Shown here: positions 18,195 to 26,437 of the stretch, piece by piece
Numbering within the stretch: position 1 is the stretch's first letter
How the letters are laid out: each line of letters opens with the position of its first letter
Assembly (NCBI RefSeq): GCF_001421745.1
Contig: NZ_LMKW01000004.1
Coordinates: 1 to 34,136, forward strand
Length of the DNA: 34,136 bases
Source of the DNA: Sphingomonas sp. Leaf230
GTDB lineage: Bacteria > Pseudomonadota > Alphaproteobacteria > Sphingomonadales > Sphingomonadaceae
Direction: 5' to 3'
Translations under genes and position numbers: made by a program
The notes under the pieces: generated by a model
Database searches by the model: none
The model's input: the letters and a program-made list of their open reading frames with translations, nothing else
What the model was told of the DNA's origin: nothing

Positions 18195-18866
18195 TCATTC
18201 GATCGCGAGGAATGCGGTGATCGTCAGTCGCCCAACCGCTGGATCGGCGGATAGTGGCGCATCGCGTGCGATCGCGCCGCTGTGCAGGACGTAGCTTCGA
18301 TACAGCAAAGCGCGATTATAGGCCGCATCGACCAGCGCCGTGCGTTCGAACAGCGCCGTATCGCTGGCGATATACCCGTCGGGCGGCGTCGCTGCGACTT
18401 CGTGGCCGAGGTGCTCGAAAAATGCGGGCGCGCGCGTCTCGTCGATCGTCTCGAACCCGGTCTTGCGATGTCGGAAAAACGCCGTACCTTCTCGGATCGT
18501 CGGCGAGAGGTAATGGATCAGCGCGATCCGGTCGCGCCCGTACGCGTCGACATGGGGCAGGCGTTGCCGAATATCGAGCGCTTCGGGCGTGGTCGTGACC
18601 ATCGAGAATTGCGCATCGACGACGCGGATGCGGCGGCATGGTCCGAACTCCCGCCCCAGGGCGCGTGCGACCACGGGAAGTTGATCGCGCAGATACGTAT
18701 CGGGAAGGGCCGCGCGGATGCCGGGATAGTGCTGCCCCGCGGGGACGAACGCGGCCTCAGCAGCCGCTAAGCGCAACCCATCGGGATCGCTGACAAAGCC
18801 ATCGATGACGATGAGTGGTTCGGCTTCGCCACCGATATGCCGTCTGGTGATACTACGCATGGTCAT
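18195..18866 (-). CDS. DUF6445-type 2OG-Fe(II) oxygenase-like protein
   Basis: A 223-residue protein of the DUF6445 type, with features of a 2-oxoglutarate/Fe(II) oxygenase. The metal-binding HxD is His105-Asp107 (LPHVDAYG), followed by ALIHYLS. The distal histidine is in YVLHSGAI near 196, and the 2OG-binding arginine is probably in GRLTITAF near the end. No signal peptide, so it is cytoplasmic. Related proteins commonly occur beside TonB receptors and tryptophan halogenases. Here it is separate from the main operon, about 100 bases upstream of the beta-helix gene and on the same strand, so it may be the first gene of that transcript. Substrate unknown. Confidence 0.82.
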   Translation of the reverse strand: MTMRSITRRHIGGEAEPLIVIDGFVSDPDGLRLAAAEAAFVPAGQHYPGIRAALPDTYLRDQLPVVARALGREFGPCRRIRVVDAQFSMVTTTPEALDIRQRLPHVDAYGRDRIALIHYLSPTIREGTAFFRHRKTGFETIDETRAPAFFEHLGHEVAATPPDGYIASDTALFERTALVDAAYNRALLYRSYVLHSGAIARDAPLSADPAVGRLTITAFLAIE

Positions 18867-19272
18867 GGCTCATCGTCCGTTATCGGTGTTTGACGCAGCA
18901 CAACGCAAGGGCGTCGTTGATCCGTGGCCAACCTAAGACGGTCCCAAATCGGCATGTAGGATCGCTTCGTAGTTCGGCTCGAGCGGAGAGTTCGTCATAT
19001 GCGTGCCATTACCGCAGCGCTCATCAGCGTAAAACCAACCGAAGATGGCTTCCGAGAGGGCGATATACAGCGCTTAGTTGCCCGTGGCGCGAGCATCGTT
19101 ACGACCTAGCGTCGCAGATTCAACCGCTCGCGCGCCGGCTCGCGAAGGAACTTGCTTACTTCATTGATTAAAAACCAGCCGAACTTTATCGCATCTATGA
19201 TTCACCACACCTGACGACTGAGATAATAATGTAGTGCGGCGTCAATTTGCCGTACTGTACCGATTTTAATAT
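18867..19272. other. Gene-poor, AT-richer stretch
   Basis: No gene is supported here. Codon-like GC periodicity is lost and AT content rises (for example around 19180-19270). A 36-codon frame starts at 18999 behind GGAGAG and stops at 19107, but nothing resembles a known domain. The part next to 18866 should contain the DUF6445 promoter; no convincing hexamer pair was found. Confidence 0.5.
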
Positions 19273-19437
19273 TCATGCAATTCTTGTATATTTGCCGTCT
19301 GCCGGTCTCCCATTTCGGGAAGCTTGCTCCTTTTCGAGCGCACAAAAGCGCCGGGCGATATCAGCTATTTCGAACCGCCTATCGTAATTCATCGGTTCGT
19401 AAGCGGCGGCGAGGTAGGCTCGTGCAAGATCGAGCAT
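19273..19437 (-). CDS. Short relic-like frame, 54 aa, unknown
   Basis: An ATG frame of 54 residues (MLDLARAYLAAAYEP at the start, with FEIADIARRFCALEKEQA in the middle). The open frame continues upstream without a start codon to about 19508, where TAA lies beside the hairpin at 19511. The residue pattern is that of a helical, water-soluble protein, unlike the antisense frames around it, so it may be the remnant of a longer gene cut off at its 5' end. No family recognised. No ribosome-binding site seen. Confidence 0.3.
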   Translation of the reverse strand: MLDLARAYLAAAYEPMNYDRRFEIADIARRFCALEKEQASRNGRPADGKYTRIA

Positions 19438-19510
19438 CTGCCCGAGCGAAGCCCTCGCGCCAGGGTACGTTAGATAGGCTTGGGTTTCAGCCTCAGAGAC
19501 ATCCGTTTAA

Positions 19511-19551
19511 GGGGTGCCAAGCAACTCATTAATTGTGAGTTTCGGCACCCC
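19511..19551. repeat. Strong hairpin with GGGGTGCC arms
   Basis: GGGGTGCC (19511-19518) pairs with GGCACCCC (19544-19551). Inside, AACTCA pairs with TGAGTT (19523-19528 and 19536-19541) around a small AT loop. It lies 270 bases past the end of the DUF1348 gene on the minus strand, without an obvious T-run, so a simple terminator is not clear. It could mark the end of a lost mobile element. Confidence 0.6.
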
Positions 19552-19641
19552 CCGGTCCGGGTCAGCGAGAAGCTGACGGCTCATTGAAGGCAAAATCAAT
19601 GTGAATGGACGACCGGTTTCGGGAGGCGGCGGAAAGGGCGT

Positions 19642-19660
19642 GAATGTCCAAAAGTGGGTC
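19642..19660 (+). repeat. Intergenic motif copy 1 (GAATGnCCnnAAGTGGGTC)
   Basis: It agrees with 24635-24653 in 16 of 19 bases. Both lie in non-coding DNA on either side of the redox gene cluster. Weaker look-alikes are at 2077-2095 and 34001-34020. The meaning is unknown; it may be a worn repeat family. The surrounding 19552-19822 holds an open minus-strand frame that is not supported by any family. Confidence 0.35.
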
Positions 19661-19822
19661 CTCCCAGCAACTGAGCGGTCGATGACAGCATTATTCAGCG
19701 TCAGCGGCTTCCTGACAGGCGCCGCCTTCCAGTTTTCTGTCGGCCTCTCAGCGTCGGGAACCCACCCACACTCTGGCCGACGGCGCATCAACCAAGACCG
19801 GTAGGAAAACAACGGCTTGAAG

Positions 19823-20287
19823 CTACAGCCCAAGTTCCTCCAGCCCCGGATGATCCTCGGGCCGTGGCCCGAGCGGCCAGTGGAACAGTCGCCCCTTTTC
19901 GGAAATCGGAACGTCGTTAATGCTCGCCATCCGGCGCGCCATCAGGCCATCGAGCGTGAATTTCCAATTCTCATTGCCGTAGGAGCGATGCCACGCGCCG
20001 GCATCGTCATGCCACTCATAGGCGAAGCGCACGGCAATTCGATCGCCGTCATGCGCCCACAGGCCCTTGATAAGCCGATACTCGTGCTCGCGACGCCACT
20101 TTGCGGTTAGGAAGGTGACGATAGAATCCCGCCCCCGAAGGAAATCAGACCGGTTTCGCCACTGGCTGTCCTCGGTATAGGCGAGCGCGACCCGCGCTGG
20201 ATCGCGGCTGTTCCAGCCGTCCTCGGCGGCGCGGACCTTTAGCGACGCAGTCTCATGGGTGAAGGGAGGGAGGGGCAGTCGTGGCAT
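19823..20287 (-). CDS. DUF1348 family protein (NTF2-like fold)
   Basis: A 154-residue small cone-shaped-fold protein of the DUF1348 group in the NTF2-like superfamily. Typical segments are [32 protein letters not shown] and [17 protein letters not shown]. The start at 20287 (MPRLPL) follows AAAGGA and clears the stop of the VOC gene at 20301; a GTG or ATG further up would overlap it. It is the third gene of a minus-strand operon after PNPOx-like and VOC genes. Many NTF2-like proteins bind small hydrophobic ligands or act on them, but the function of DUF1348 is not established. Confidence 0.88.
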   Translation of the reverse strand: MPRLPLPPFTHETASLKVRAAEDGWNSRDPARVALAYTEDSQWRNRSDFLRGRDSIVTFLTAKWRREHEYRLIKGLWAHDGDRIAVRFAYEWHDDAGAWHRSYGNENWKFTLDGLMARRMASINDVPISEKGRLFHWPLGPRPEDHPGLEELGL

Positions 20288-20300
20288 CGAACGGATCCTT

Positions 20301-20711
20301 TCAGTCAAAGGGCGTGGCAAACTCCAGACGGATCCCGCCCGGAATGAGGATCAGGAAGTGGCGCGCCGTTGATCCGGGACGGATGGCGCCCGGCGCTGCG
20401 TCGACCACGACTTCTGGATGCGCCGTCACGGCGGCCCACGCCGCTGCCAGTGCAGCATCGTCGGCGACCGAGAGCGAGAGATGATGGAGACCGATATTGG
20501 CGCGCCGGTCAAAGGCGCGGGCCGTCACGGGGTCGGCCGCGCGCCACAAGGTCAGCAGGATTGTGCCGTCCGATACGAAGATAGCAGGATAGTCGGGCAC
20601 GCCGCCTACTTCATCGAATCCGAGCGTGTCGCAGAAGAAGGCGCGTGCCTGATCGAGGTTGGGCACGGTTAGCCCGACATGGTGGACGCCGCGTGTGAGT
20701 TTGCTGGTCAT
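20301..20711 (-). CDS. VOC/glyoxalase-like protein
   Basis: A 136-residue vicinal-oxygen-chelate protein. Two beta-alpha-beta-beta-beta halves are visible: [20 protein letters not shown] at the start and [19 protein letters not shown] in the middle, with [10 protein letters not shown] at the end. His11, His75 and a Glu near the C-terminus fit the metal-binding set of the family. Such proteins include glyoxalase, dioxygenases and resistance proteins; which one cannot be told. Its ATG at 20711 overlaps the PNPOx-like stop as ATGA, so the two are translationally coupled. Confidence 0.9.
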   Translation of the reverse strand: MTSKLTRGVHHVGLTVPNLDQARAFFCDTLGFDEVGGVPDYPAIFVSDGTILLTLWRAADPVTARAFDRRANIGLHHLSLSVADDAALAAAWAAVTAHPEVVVDAAPGAIRPGSTARHFLILIPGGIRLEFATPFD

Positions 20712-21316
20712 GATGCTGCCCGTTCAAGTTGAGCGATGTGGGCTCGAAGCACCGCAATCTCGTCAATGAGCGGCTGGGAAGTGCGGCGCACTTCCGCCTC
20801 GGTGAAACGCGGCGTGATATGCTGCGGGCAGTTCCAGTCGAACCCGACGACATCGATCAGAAAGCCACGCTCCGGCTCGGCCGCGTAGCCGGACGGCATG
20901 AGCGCTGCGATGACGGCGGGGTCTTTGCTCACGTGGGCATGGCCGATGATCTTGAGGCGCCGGCGGTTCGGATAGTCCATTAAGAACAGCGCAACCCGGT
21001 CGTCGGCCGCAATATGCGCGACGGAGAGATATTGTCGGTTGCCGCGAAAGTCGGCGAACCCGAAACAATTGCCCCCGAGGTGTCGGACGAAGCCGGTTGC
21101 CCCGCCGCGATGCTGGACATAGGGCCAGCCATCTTCGGACGTGCTCGCCAGGTAAAAGCTGTCGCGGACGGCGATGAACGCAAGTTCTTTGGCCGTAATC
21201 CGGTCGACCGTCTCCGCGCCGGCTTCCATGCGTGCGTAGGACGCTCGCGACCCCGCTGCTTCTTGCAGCGCGCGAGCGCGTGGTCCGAAAAGGGTGTGGA
21301 GATATGCCTGCGCCAT
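20708..21316 (-). CDS. Pyridoxamine 5'-phosphate oxidase-like flavoprotein
   Basis: A 202-residue protein of the PNPOx-like split-barrel flavin family. Signature segments are FIAVRDSFYLASTSEDGWPYVQ, GFADFRGNRQYLSV, RVALFLMDYPNRRRLKIIGHA and PQHITPRF. The last part is like the long PNPOx-like oxidoreductases often found with LysR regulators, so it probably reduces or binds a flavin-linked substrate and does not make pyridoxal phosphate. Start ATG at 21316 is chosen from the conserved length; a GTG six bases upstream is possible. It diverges from the LysR gene across a 76-base region containing a clear inverted repeat, which suggests LysR control. Confidence 0.88.
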   Translation of the reverse strand: MAQAYLHTLFGPRARALQEAAGSRASYARMEAGAETVDRITAKELAFIAVRDSFYLASTSEDGWPYVQHRGGATGFVRHLGGNCFGFADFRGNRQYLSVAHIAADDRVALFLMDYPNRRRLKIIGHAHVSKDPAVIAALMPSGYAAEPERGFLIDVVGFDWNCPQHITPRFTEAEVRRTSQPLIDEIAVLRAHIAQLERAAS

Positions 21317-21353
21317 GGCCACGAGGATGGCGAGTTGCCCGCGATGTGATAAT

Positions 21354-21381
21354 TCGCAATTACTGATACGGACTATTGCGA
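21354..21381. promoter_or_regulatory. Inverted repeat TCGCAAT-N14-ATTGCGA
   Basis: Exact 7-bp arms at 21354-21360 and 21375-21381 lie in the 76-base gap between the PNPOx-like operon and the LysR gene. LysR proteins usually bind such dyads in divergent promoter regions, so this is probably the activator/autoregulation site. The arm spacing is a little wider than the common T-N11-A form. Confidence 0.55.
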
Positions 21382-21392
21382 TACGGGGAATA

Positions 21393-22286
21393 ATGGACCG
21401 CTTCGAGAGCCTTTCCGTCTTTGTCGCGGTGGCAGAGCAGCGCGGCTTCGCGGCTGCGGCGCGCGTCCTCAATCTGTCGCCTCCTGCCGTGACCCGTGCG
21501 GTCGCGGCGCTGGAGCGGCATCTGGGCGTGACGCTGTTCCACCGCTCGACGCGAGCGGTGTCCCTGACGGACGACGGGGCAAGCCTGCTTGATCGGGCGC
21601 GGCGCATACTCGCGGACATTCGCGAGGCGGAGCAGATCGCCATGGGCGGTCGCTCGGTTCCCCGGGGGCAGCTCTACGTAACTGCGCCGGTCATATTCGG
21701 GCGGCTGCATGTGTTGCCGGTCATCAGCGCGCTGCTGGCCAGCCACACCGGCCTCAACGCGCGCATGATGCTGCTCGATCGTAATGTCCGCATCGTCGAG
21801 GAGGGTGTCGATGTGGCGGTGCGGATCGGGACGCTGGCGGACAGCACGCTGCGCACCGTGACGATCGGTTCGGTCCGTCAGACCATCGTGGCAAGCCCGG
21901 GCTATCTTGCCGAACATGGCTTGCCCATCGATCATGGCGACCTGGCCCAGCATCGGTGTATCATGGGTAGTGGTGTGCGCGCCGGCACCCGATGGTCGTT
22001 TGGCGCGCGCGGCGAGAGGCTGTTGGAAATCGTCCCCCGCCTGACCGTCAACGGCATCGATGCGATCCTCGCTGCTGCGGAAGCAGGCGTCGGCCTTGCC
22101 AATGTACTGAGTTACCAGTCGGCCGCGCATATCGCGAGCGGGCGACTCATTGAGGTTTTGGCCGATCATGCTCCGTCCGCCATGCCGGTAAGCCTGCTCT
22201 ATGATCCCGGTCGAGCCGCTATGCCCGCGGTCAGGGTGTTCATCGACGCGATGCGGGAACAGGGGCGGCGGGGCGTGTGGTCCTGA
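21393..22286 (+). CDS. LysR-family transcriptional regulator
   Basis: A 297-residue LysR-type regulator. The winged helix-turn-helix covers about residues 1-60 (FVAVAEQRGFAAAARVLNLS, then VTRAVAALERHLGVTLFHR), joined to a two-part effector domain with the usual AEAGVGLANVLSYQ segment near 230. It is of the group lacking cysteines that would suggest redox sensing. The ATG at 21393 follows GGGGAA. It diverges from the PNPOx-like > VOC > DUF1348 operon, which is therefore the likely target; the inducer is unknown. Confidence 0.93.
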   Translation: MDRFESLSVFVAVAEQRGFAAAARVLNLSPPAVTRAVAALERHLGVTLFHRSTRAVSLTDDGASLLDRARRILADIREAEQIAMGGRSVPRGQLYVTAPVIFGRLHVLPVISALLASHTGLNARMMLLDRNVRIVEEGVDVAVRIGTLADSTLRTVTIGSVRQTIVASPGYLAEHGLPIDHGDLAQHRCIMGSGVRAGTRWSFGARGERLLEIVPRLTVNGIDAILAAAEAGVGLANVLSYQSAAHIASGRLIEVLADHAPSAMPVSLLYDPGRAAMPAVRVFIDAMREQGRRGVWS

Positions 22287-22593
22287 CCGGGACCGCTGGA
22301 CAAGCTATTTCGCGGCGAAGGCTCGGCAGATTTCCATTTCAGCATTCCTCCCGGTGAAGGCTCAAACGCAGGCCGGCGGCGTTCCGGCGGCGTTCGCCCA
22401 TTGATCGCGGCGTCGCCGGCGCCTGAACGAACTGCAAATGTGTGGATGGGCGAGAGCGGTTCGGCAATGTCGCTTTCTGGGTCGGAGCGGTTGAAGGGCA
22501 GACGATCCGCACCTAGCCCACCTGGCGCCATTCACTTAATGCGCTGGCGTAGTCATAAGCGGACAATTGTTCATAACCGGATCCGGCGTAGGT
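22287..22593. other. Intergenic region, no gene supported
   Basis: Nothing with coding character was accepted. A short inverted sequence GGACAATTGTTC (22561-22572) with core ACAATTGT lies about 20 bases before the nitronate monooxygenase ATG, where an operator would be expected, but only one mismatch-free core of eight bases supports it. Confidence 0.5.
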
Positions 22594-23682
22594 ATGTCTC
22601 TCATCGATCGGTTTGAACTCTCGGTGCCCTTGATCCAGGCGCCGATGGCAGGCGTCGCCACACCTTCGCTGGCGGCAGCGGTATCCGAGGCGGGAGCCTT
22701 GGGATCGATCGGAGTAGGCGCGACCGACGCCGCCGGCGCACGGGCGATGATCGAGGAGGTGCGCAGCAGCACGACCCGCGCGTTCAACGTCAACGTCTTC
22801 GTCCACGCTGGCCCAAAGGCCGATCTGTCGCGGGAAGCGCAATGGCTGGATTGGCTTGCCCCGCTGTTCGCCGAGTACGGCGCACAACCCCCGACGGCAC
22901 TCATGACCATCTACAAGAGCTTCGCAGATGATCCCGACATGGTGGCGGTACTGCTCGACCTCGCGCCGCCAGTGGTTAGCTTCCACTTCGGGTTGCCGTC
23001 CGCCGACGTGCTCTCGGCGTTGCGAGCGCGTGGTATCTATCTCATGGCGACCGCAACCAGCCTCAACGAAGCACACGCGATCGAGGCCGCCGGGATCGAT
23101 GCGGTGGTCGCGCAAGGGATCGAGGCTGGCGGGCATCGGGGTGTCTTCGACCCCATCGCGCCTGACGACGCGCTCGGCGTATTCGCGCTGACCCGGCTCC
23201 TGGTGCGCAAGAACAACCTACCAATCATCGCTGCTGGCGGGATAATGGACGGCGCCGGCATCGCCGCGGCGCTCGACCTGGGCGCATCGGCAGCGCAACT
23301 GGGAACTGCCTTTGTCGCGTGCCCGGAGTCGGCCGCAGACGATGCATACCGGGCGGCCCTCACCGGTGAGGGCGCTTACCACACCGTCCTCACTTCGCTA
23401 ATTTCTGGTCGACCCGCGCGTGCGCTGGCCAACCGGTTCACGGCTCTGAGTCAGTCGGTTGATGAACGCCGACCGCCTGATTATCCTATCGCCTATGATG
23501 CGGGAAAGGCCTTGCACGCGGCTGCCAAGGCGCAAGGCGAGCACGGTTTCGGAGCGCAATGGGCGGGGCAAGGTGCGCCGCTTTCTCGTGCCATGCCGGC
23601 AGCAGCCTTGGTCAGGGTGCTGCGAGAAGAATTTGAATTGCGACGGATTAGAGGCTCGGTTGAGCGTTGCGACGTTCCTTGA
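22594..23682 (+). CDS. Nitronate monooxygenase family protein
   Basis: A 362-residue FMN-dependent TIM-barrel enzyme of the nitronate monooxygenase (2-nitropropane dioxygenase) family. The opening PLIQAPMAGV is typical, followed by FNVNVFVH and the active-site QGIEAGGHRG, whose histidine is the catalytic base in class I enzymes. IIAAGGIMDG and ASAAQLGTAFVACPES are the FMN phosphate-binding segments. It oxidises alkyl nitronates such as propionate-3-nitronate to aldehyde and nitrite. A TTG upstream at 22567 would add nine residues; ATG at 22594 (MSLIDRF) is chosen by conserved length. It is a separate transcript on plus, downstream of LysR. Confidence 0.92.
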   Translation: MSLIDRFELSVPLIQAPMAGVATPSLAAAVSEAGALGSIGVGATDAAGARAMIEEVRSSTTRAFNVNVFVHAGPKADLSREAQWLDWLAPLFAEYGAQPPTALMTIYKSFADDPDMVAVLLDLAPPVVSFHFGLPSADVLSALRARGIYLMATATSLNEAHAIEAAGIDAVVAQGIEAGGHRGVFDPIAPDDALGVFALTRLLVRKNNLPIIAAGGIMDGAGIAAALDLGASAAQLGTAFVACPESAADDAYRAALTGEGAYHTVLTSLISGRPARALANRFTALSQSVDERRPPDYPIAYDAGKALHAAAKAQGEHGFGAQWAGQGAPLSRAMPAAALVRVLREEFELRRIRGSVERCDVP

Positions 23683-24039
23683 TCGGACTGGCCGTTTCCC
23701 CACTAGAAGCCGTATAAGCAGACCTTTCAGCGTACTGAAAGCCTCAAATCATGATGAACCAGCGCCCGAAGTTAAGAAGCAAGGTAAGGGGCGCGGGCGT
23801 CCTTTTGTTGGTCTCCGCGGCCGCTGGTCGCCTGATCGCTGCATGATCACGCTCGTCTGCTCCCAAGGTCTTTCGCATCCTAGAACTCGCTGCTTTAAAA
23901 GGCTCAAAGCCTTTCCGTTTCTCCGTGTCCACCAGCCCATGTTGGGAAAGTGTATGCGGGAAAGGGTTTAGGGAAAGCGGTTTACGATGGTGAACGGTCG
24001 CGTGGTAAGCACGGGCGGCATACCAGTGAGAGGGCAGTA
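23683..24039. other. Intergenic region with small hairpin
   Basis: A 7-bp stem with four-base loop, CTTTCAG-CGTA-CTGAAAG, lies at 23724-23741 and may end or stabilise the nitronate monooxygenase transcript. The rest is unassigned. A plus-strand frame of 31 codons (23751-23846) with a hydrophobic stretch and a minus-strand frame through 23744-24055 are open, but neither shows a family or a good ribosome-binding site. An AG-rich stretch (23950-23990) precedes the next gene. Confidence 0.45.
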
Positions 24040-24501
24040 ATGACGGACGCCACAAACGTAATTGCCGTGGACCACACAGGCTTCGCTGTGTCTTCTTTGG
24101 ACGAAGCCGTTCGGTTCTGGACGGGAGCGCTCGGTTTCACACTTGAGCGGCAATCGGAGATGGGGGGCGACTTCCTGCATCAGGTGACAGGTGTCGATGA
24201 TCCGAAAGTGAGAACGGCAATCGTCAAGGCACAAGACGGCTACGTGGTCGAACTGTTGGAATATTCAAACGGGCTCCAGAACGGGACGGTGCCCAGCGGC
24301 GCGGGATCGATCGGAGCGGCCCACCTGGCTCTGACCGTAAAGGACATTCATGTCGCCATTGCCCGTGTCGAGGCAGCAGGATGGAAGGCGAAAGGTAATC
24401 CGCTGCCGATCCCAGGTGGTCCACGGAAGGGAACGTTGGTGGCCTACGTTTCAGGCCCCGATCATATCACGATAGAGCTTATGCAGCCGACAGCCCGTTA
24501 A
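24040..24501 (+). CDS. VOC/glyoxalase-like protein
   Basis: A 153-residue vicinal-oxygen-chelate protein, with VDHTGFAVSSLDEAVRFW at the start, AAHLALTVKDIHVAIARVEA in the middle and PDHITIELMQP at the end. The pattern is near the methylmalonyl-CoA epimerase/lactoylglutathione lyase-like group, with possible metal ligands His11, Glu near 69, His93 and Glu near 147. The ATG at 24040 follows GAGAGGG. It is not in an evident operon. The exact substrate cannot be inferred. Confidence 0.88.
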   Translation: MTDATNVIAVDHTGFAVSSLDEAVRFWTGALGFTLERQSEMGGDFLHQVTGVDDPKVRTAIVKAQDGYVVELLEYSNGLQNGTVPSGAGSIGAAHLALTVKDIHVAIARVEAAGWKAKGNPLPIPGGPRKGTLVAYVSGPDHITIELMQPTAR

Positions 24502-24634
24502 TGGGCCGGCAAAAGCTTTGCCGCCTCATCATCCTTTGAAAGCTGGCGAGTCAGCGTGCAGGGCCGAGGCTCAGCACCTTCTCTGCTGCAATACTGAATG
24601 GATGGCAGAAGTTGGGGAGCCAGAAAGAGGCCGC

Positions 24635-24653
24635 GAATGACCGCAAGTGGGTC
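24635..24653 (+). repeat. Intergenic motif copy 2 (GAATGnCCnnAAGTGGGTC)
   Basis: It matches 19642-19660 in 16 of 19 bases. It sits in the 283-base gap between the VOC gene and the MFS gene on the minus strand, in which no other feature was seen. Confidence 0.35.
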
Positions 24654-24784
24654 TCTGTAGTTGGTATAACCCGGTTTTAGGTTTGGCAGTTCGAAGACGC
24701 TAACCACGAATGCGCTGGTTAAGTCTGAGGTCGTCAGACGCCGTCATTTGCTTCACGCAGCGAATTGTACATTTAGATCGCTGA

Positions 24785-26317
24785 CTAGATAACGTCGACA
24801 TCTCGTCCTTTCGTTTCGCGACCCAGCCACGCCACGAGCACGAGAGAGGCGGCCGTCGGTACCAGAACTAAGCCCGCTACCGTCGCCAGCGGCGGGACCG
24901 CGCCCGCGATCGCGAGCCCTTGTGCGCCCAGGCCACCGGCTTTGGAACAGGCCGCCACCCATCCCGTGGCGCGCCCCCGAATGCGCGCCGGGAAGCTCTC
25001 AGCGACGTAGGGCAACAAGATGGCGATGATGGCGTTCACGCCGACGATCAGTGCGGCGACCGGCAGTACGGGGCTGACGATGCCGGACTGCCGCTCGACC
25101 CACAATACTCCGATGAGTCCCAAGGCGAGCATCGCGATGGCCGCGACGAGCGCACCCTTGCTGCTCCAGCGGCTGTAGAGCAGCGCCGCGACGAAGATCG
25201 TGGGGACCGCGATCAGCGAGGCCTTGGCGAGCAGTCCGCTAGCCACGCCGACGCTATAACCGCGAGCGACGAGGTCGGCGGGCAGCCACAGCAATAGGCC
25301 GAAATTCGCGCAGCCCCAGGCCAGCGCGGCGATGCTGAAGGCGACGAGTGCTCCAGCGTTGCGCAGGGTCGGCCGTGCCGCAACGTCCGCCCCATCATTC
25401 GACAGCGCGTCCTGCCTCGTCACGCGCCCGCCACCGAAGCGCGCGAGCACCATCTCCGCCTCGTGCGTGCGCCCCTGAACGACCAGGAACCGTGGCGATT
25501 CCGGTATCAGCCGACCAAGAAGGATCAGCAGCAGTCCGGTCGGCAGATTGGCCAGCCACAGGATCCTCCAGCCGAAGATCGGTTGGAGGAGCGCCGACAG
25601 GCCACTGGCAGCGAAATAGCCTCCCGCCGCGCCCAGGCCGCCGATGAGCACGAGGCTCCAGCCGCGGTGTCGGTTCGGCATCATCTCCGCAAGCAGCGCA
25701 TAGGTGACCGGCAGCATCCCGCCGGCGGCCGCGCCCATCATGAAACACATGGCGATGTTCCAGACGAGGCTCGGCATCGCGCCGCAGATCGACGTGCCGA
25801 CGAACATCACCGCCGAGAGCAGGATCGACGCCTTGCGCCCGTATATGTCCGCAACGAAGCCCCACAGGATCGATCCCGCGACCGTCCCCGACAGCGCTGC
25901 AAACGGCACCAGCGAGGCGGTGGCACGCGACACGCCATATTCGCTCGTCATGCCCGACAGGGTGAAGCCAAGCGCGGCGGGCTTCATGACGTCGATCACC
26001 AACGCCACGATCAGTGCGCCCATCATGACCCAGTGCGATGCGCGCAACGGTGCATCCTGCAGCCCGGTGACGGTCATATGCGTCAATTGCCGCCGCAACC
26101 GCATCGCATCGCCCGGCAGCAACCCATAGGCGGCGAGGCCGGTCCCGCCGACGATCAGCGCCATGCCGATCAGCATGCCGACGTCCATCGGCATGCCGGC
26201 CATCCGGTAGCCCATGCTGCGGGCCATCAGGAACATCGGCAGATGAAGCGCGACCCCGATCGTCACCGCGATACAGCCGACCACGAAGGCCCAAAGACCC
26301 CGCCTACCGGTCACCAT
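24785..26317 (-). CDS. MFS transporter
   Basis: A 510-residue inner-membrane protein with two extra N-terminal hydrophobic segments ahead of an MFS core. The core has the loop motif GFVADIYGRKAS after helix 2 and NRHRGWSL, with PESPRFLVVQGRT in the central loop, as in aromatic-acid or sugar-type proton symporters. The ATG at 26317 has a GAGGGGG upstream, and an earlier start at 26392 would only add a hydrophilic tail. It lies 120 bases behind the MarR gene on the same strand, so both may share a transcript and MarR may control it. An efflux or uptake role for an aromatic compound is possible, but the substrate is unknown. Confidence 0.88.
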   Translation of the reverse strand: MVTGRRGLWAFVVGCIAVTIGVALHLPMFLMARSMGYRMAGMPMDVGMLIGMALIVGGTGLAAYGLLPGDAMRLRRQLTHMTVTGLQDAPLRASHWVMMGALIVALVIDVMKPAALGFTLSGMTSEYGVSRATASLVPFAALSGTVAGSILWGFVADIYGRKASILLSAVMFVGTSICGAMPSLVWNIAMCFMMGAAAGGMLPVTYALLAEMMPNRHRGWSLVLIGGLGAAGGYFAASGLSALLQPIFGWRILWLANLPTGLLLILLGRLIPESPRFLVVQGRTHEAEMVLARFGGGRVTRQDALSNDGADVAARPTLRNAGALVAFSIAALAWGCANFGLLLWLPADLVARGYSVGVASGLLAKASLIAVPTIFVAALLYSRWSSKGALVAAIAMLALGLIGVLWVERQSGIVSPVLPVAALIVGVNAIIAILLPYVAESFPARIRGRATGWVAACSKAGGLGAQGLAIAGAVPPLATVAGLVLVPTAASLVLVAWLGRETKGRDVDVI

Positions 26318-26437
26318 CGTTCGAATTCCCCCCTCGTTACCCAGCGCTTCTTTGCGCAACAGCCAGCCATCCGCGTTTGCGTTACCTGGCATTTTAGATC
26401 GCGTTACGACAGAACCTTCCCGGCCGATATCGATGTT

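Noticed and set aside
3295..18866. Peptide natural-product (RiPP) cluster around the halogenases
   Set aside because: No short precursor-like frame with a leader and Trp-rich core, no protease or cyclase, and no exporter typical of such clusters was seen. The gene set fits a glycan locus.
19507..19833. 108-codon minus-strand frame behind the DUF1348 gene
   Set aside because: It needs a TTG start overlapping the DUF1348 stop, contains the repeat motif region and ends in the hairpin. No family recognised.
22561..22572. Palindrome GGACAATTGTTC before the nitronate monooxygenase gene
   Set aside because: Only the inner eight bases are perfect and no TetR-type gene is encoded nearby, so it is too short to be called an operator.
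23744..24055. 103-codon minus-strand frame in the gap before the VOC gene
   Set aside because: Composition is partly protein-like, but there is no ribosome-binding site or recognised family, and it runs into the start of the VOC gene on the other strand. Left as unassigned.
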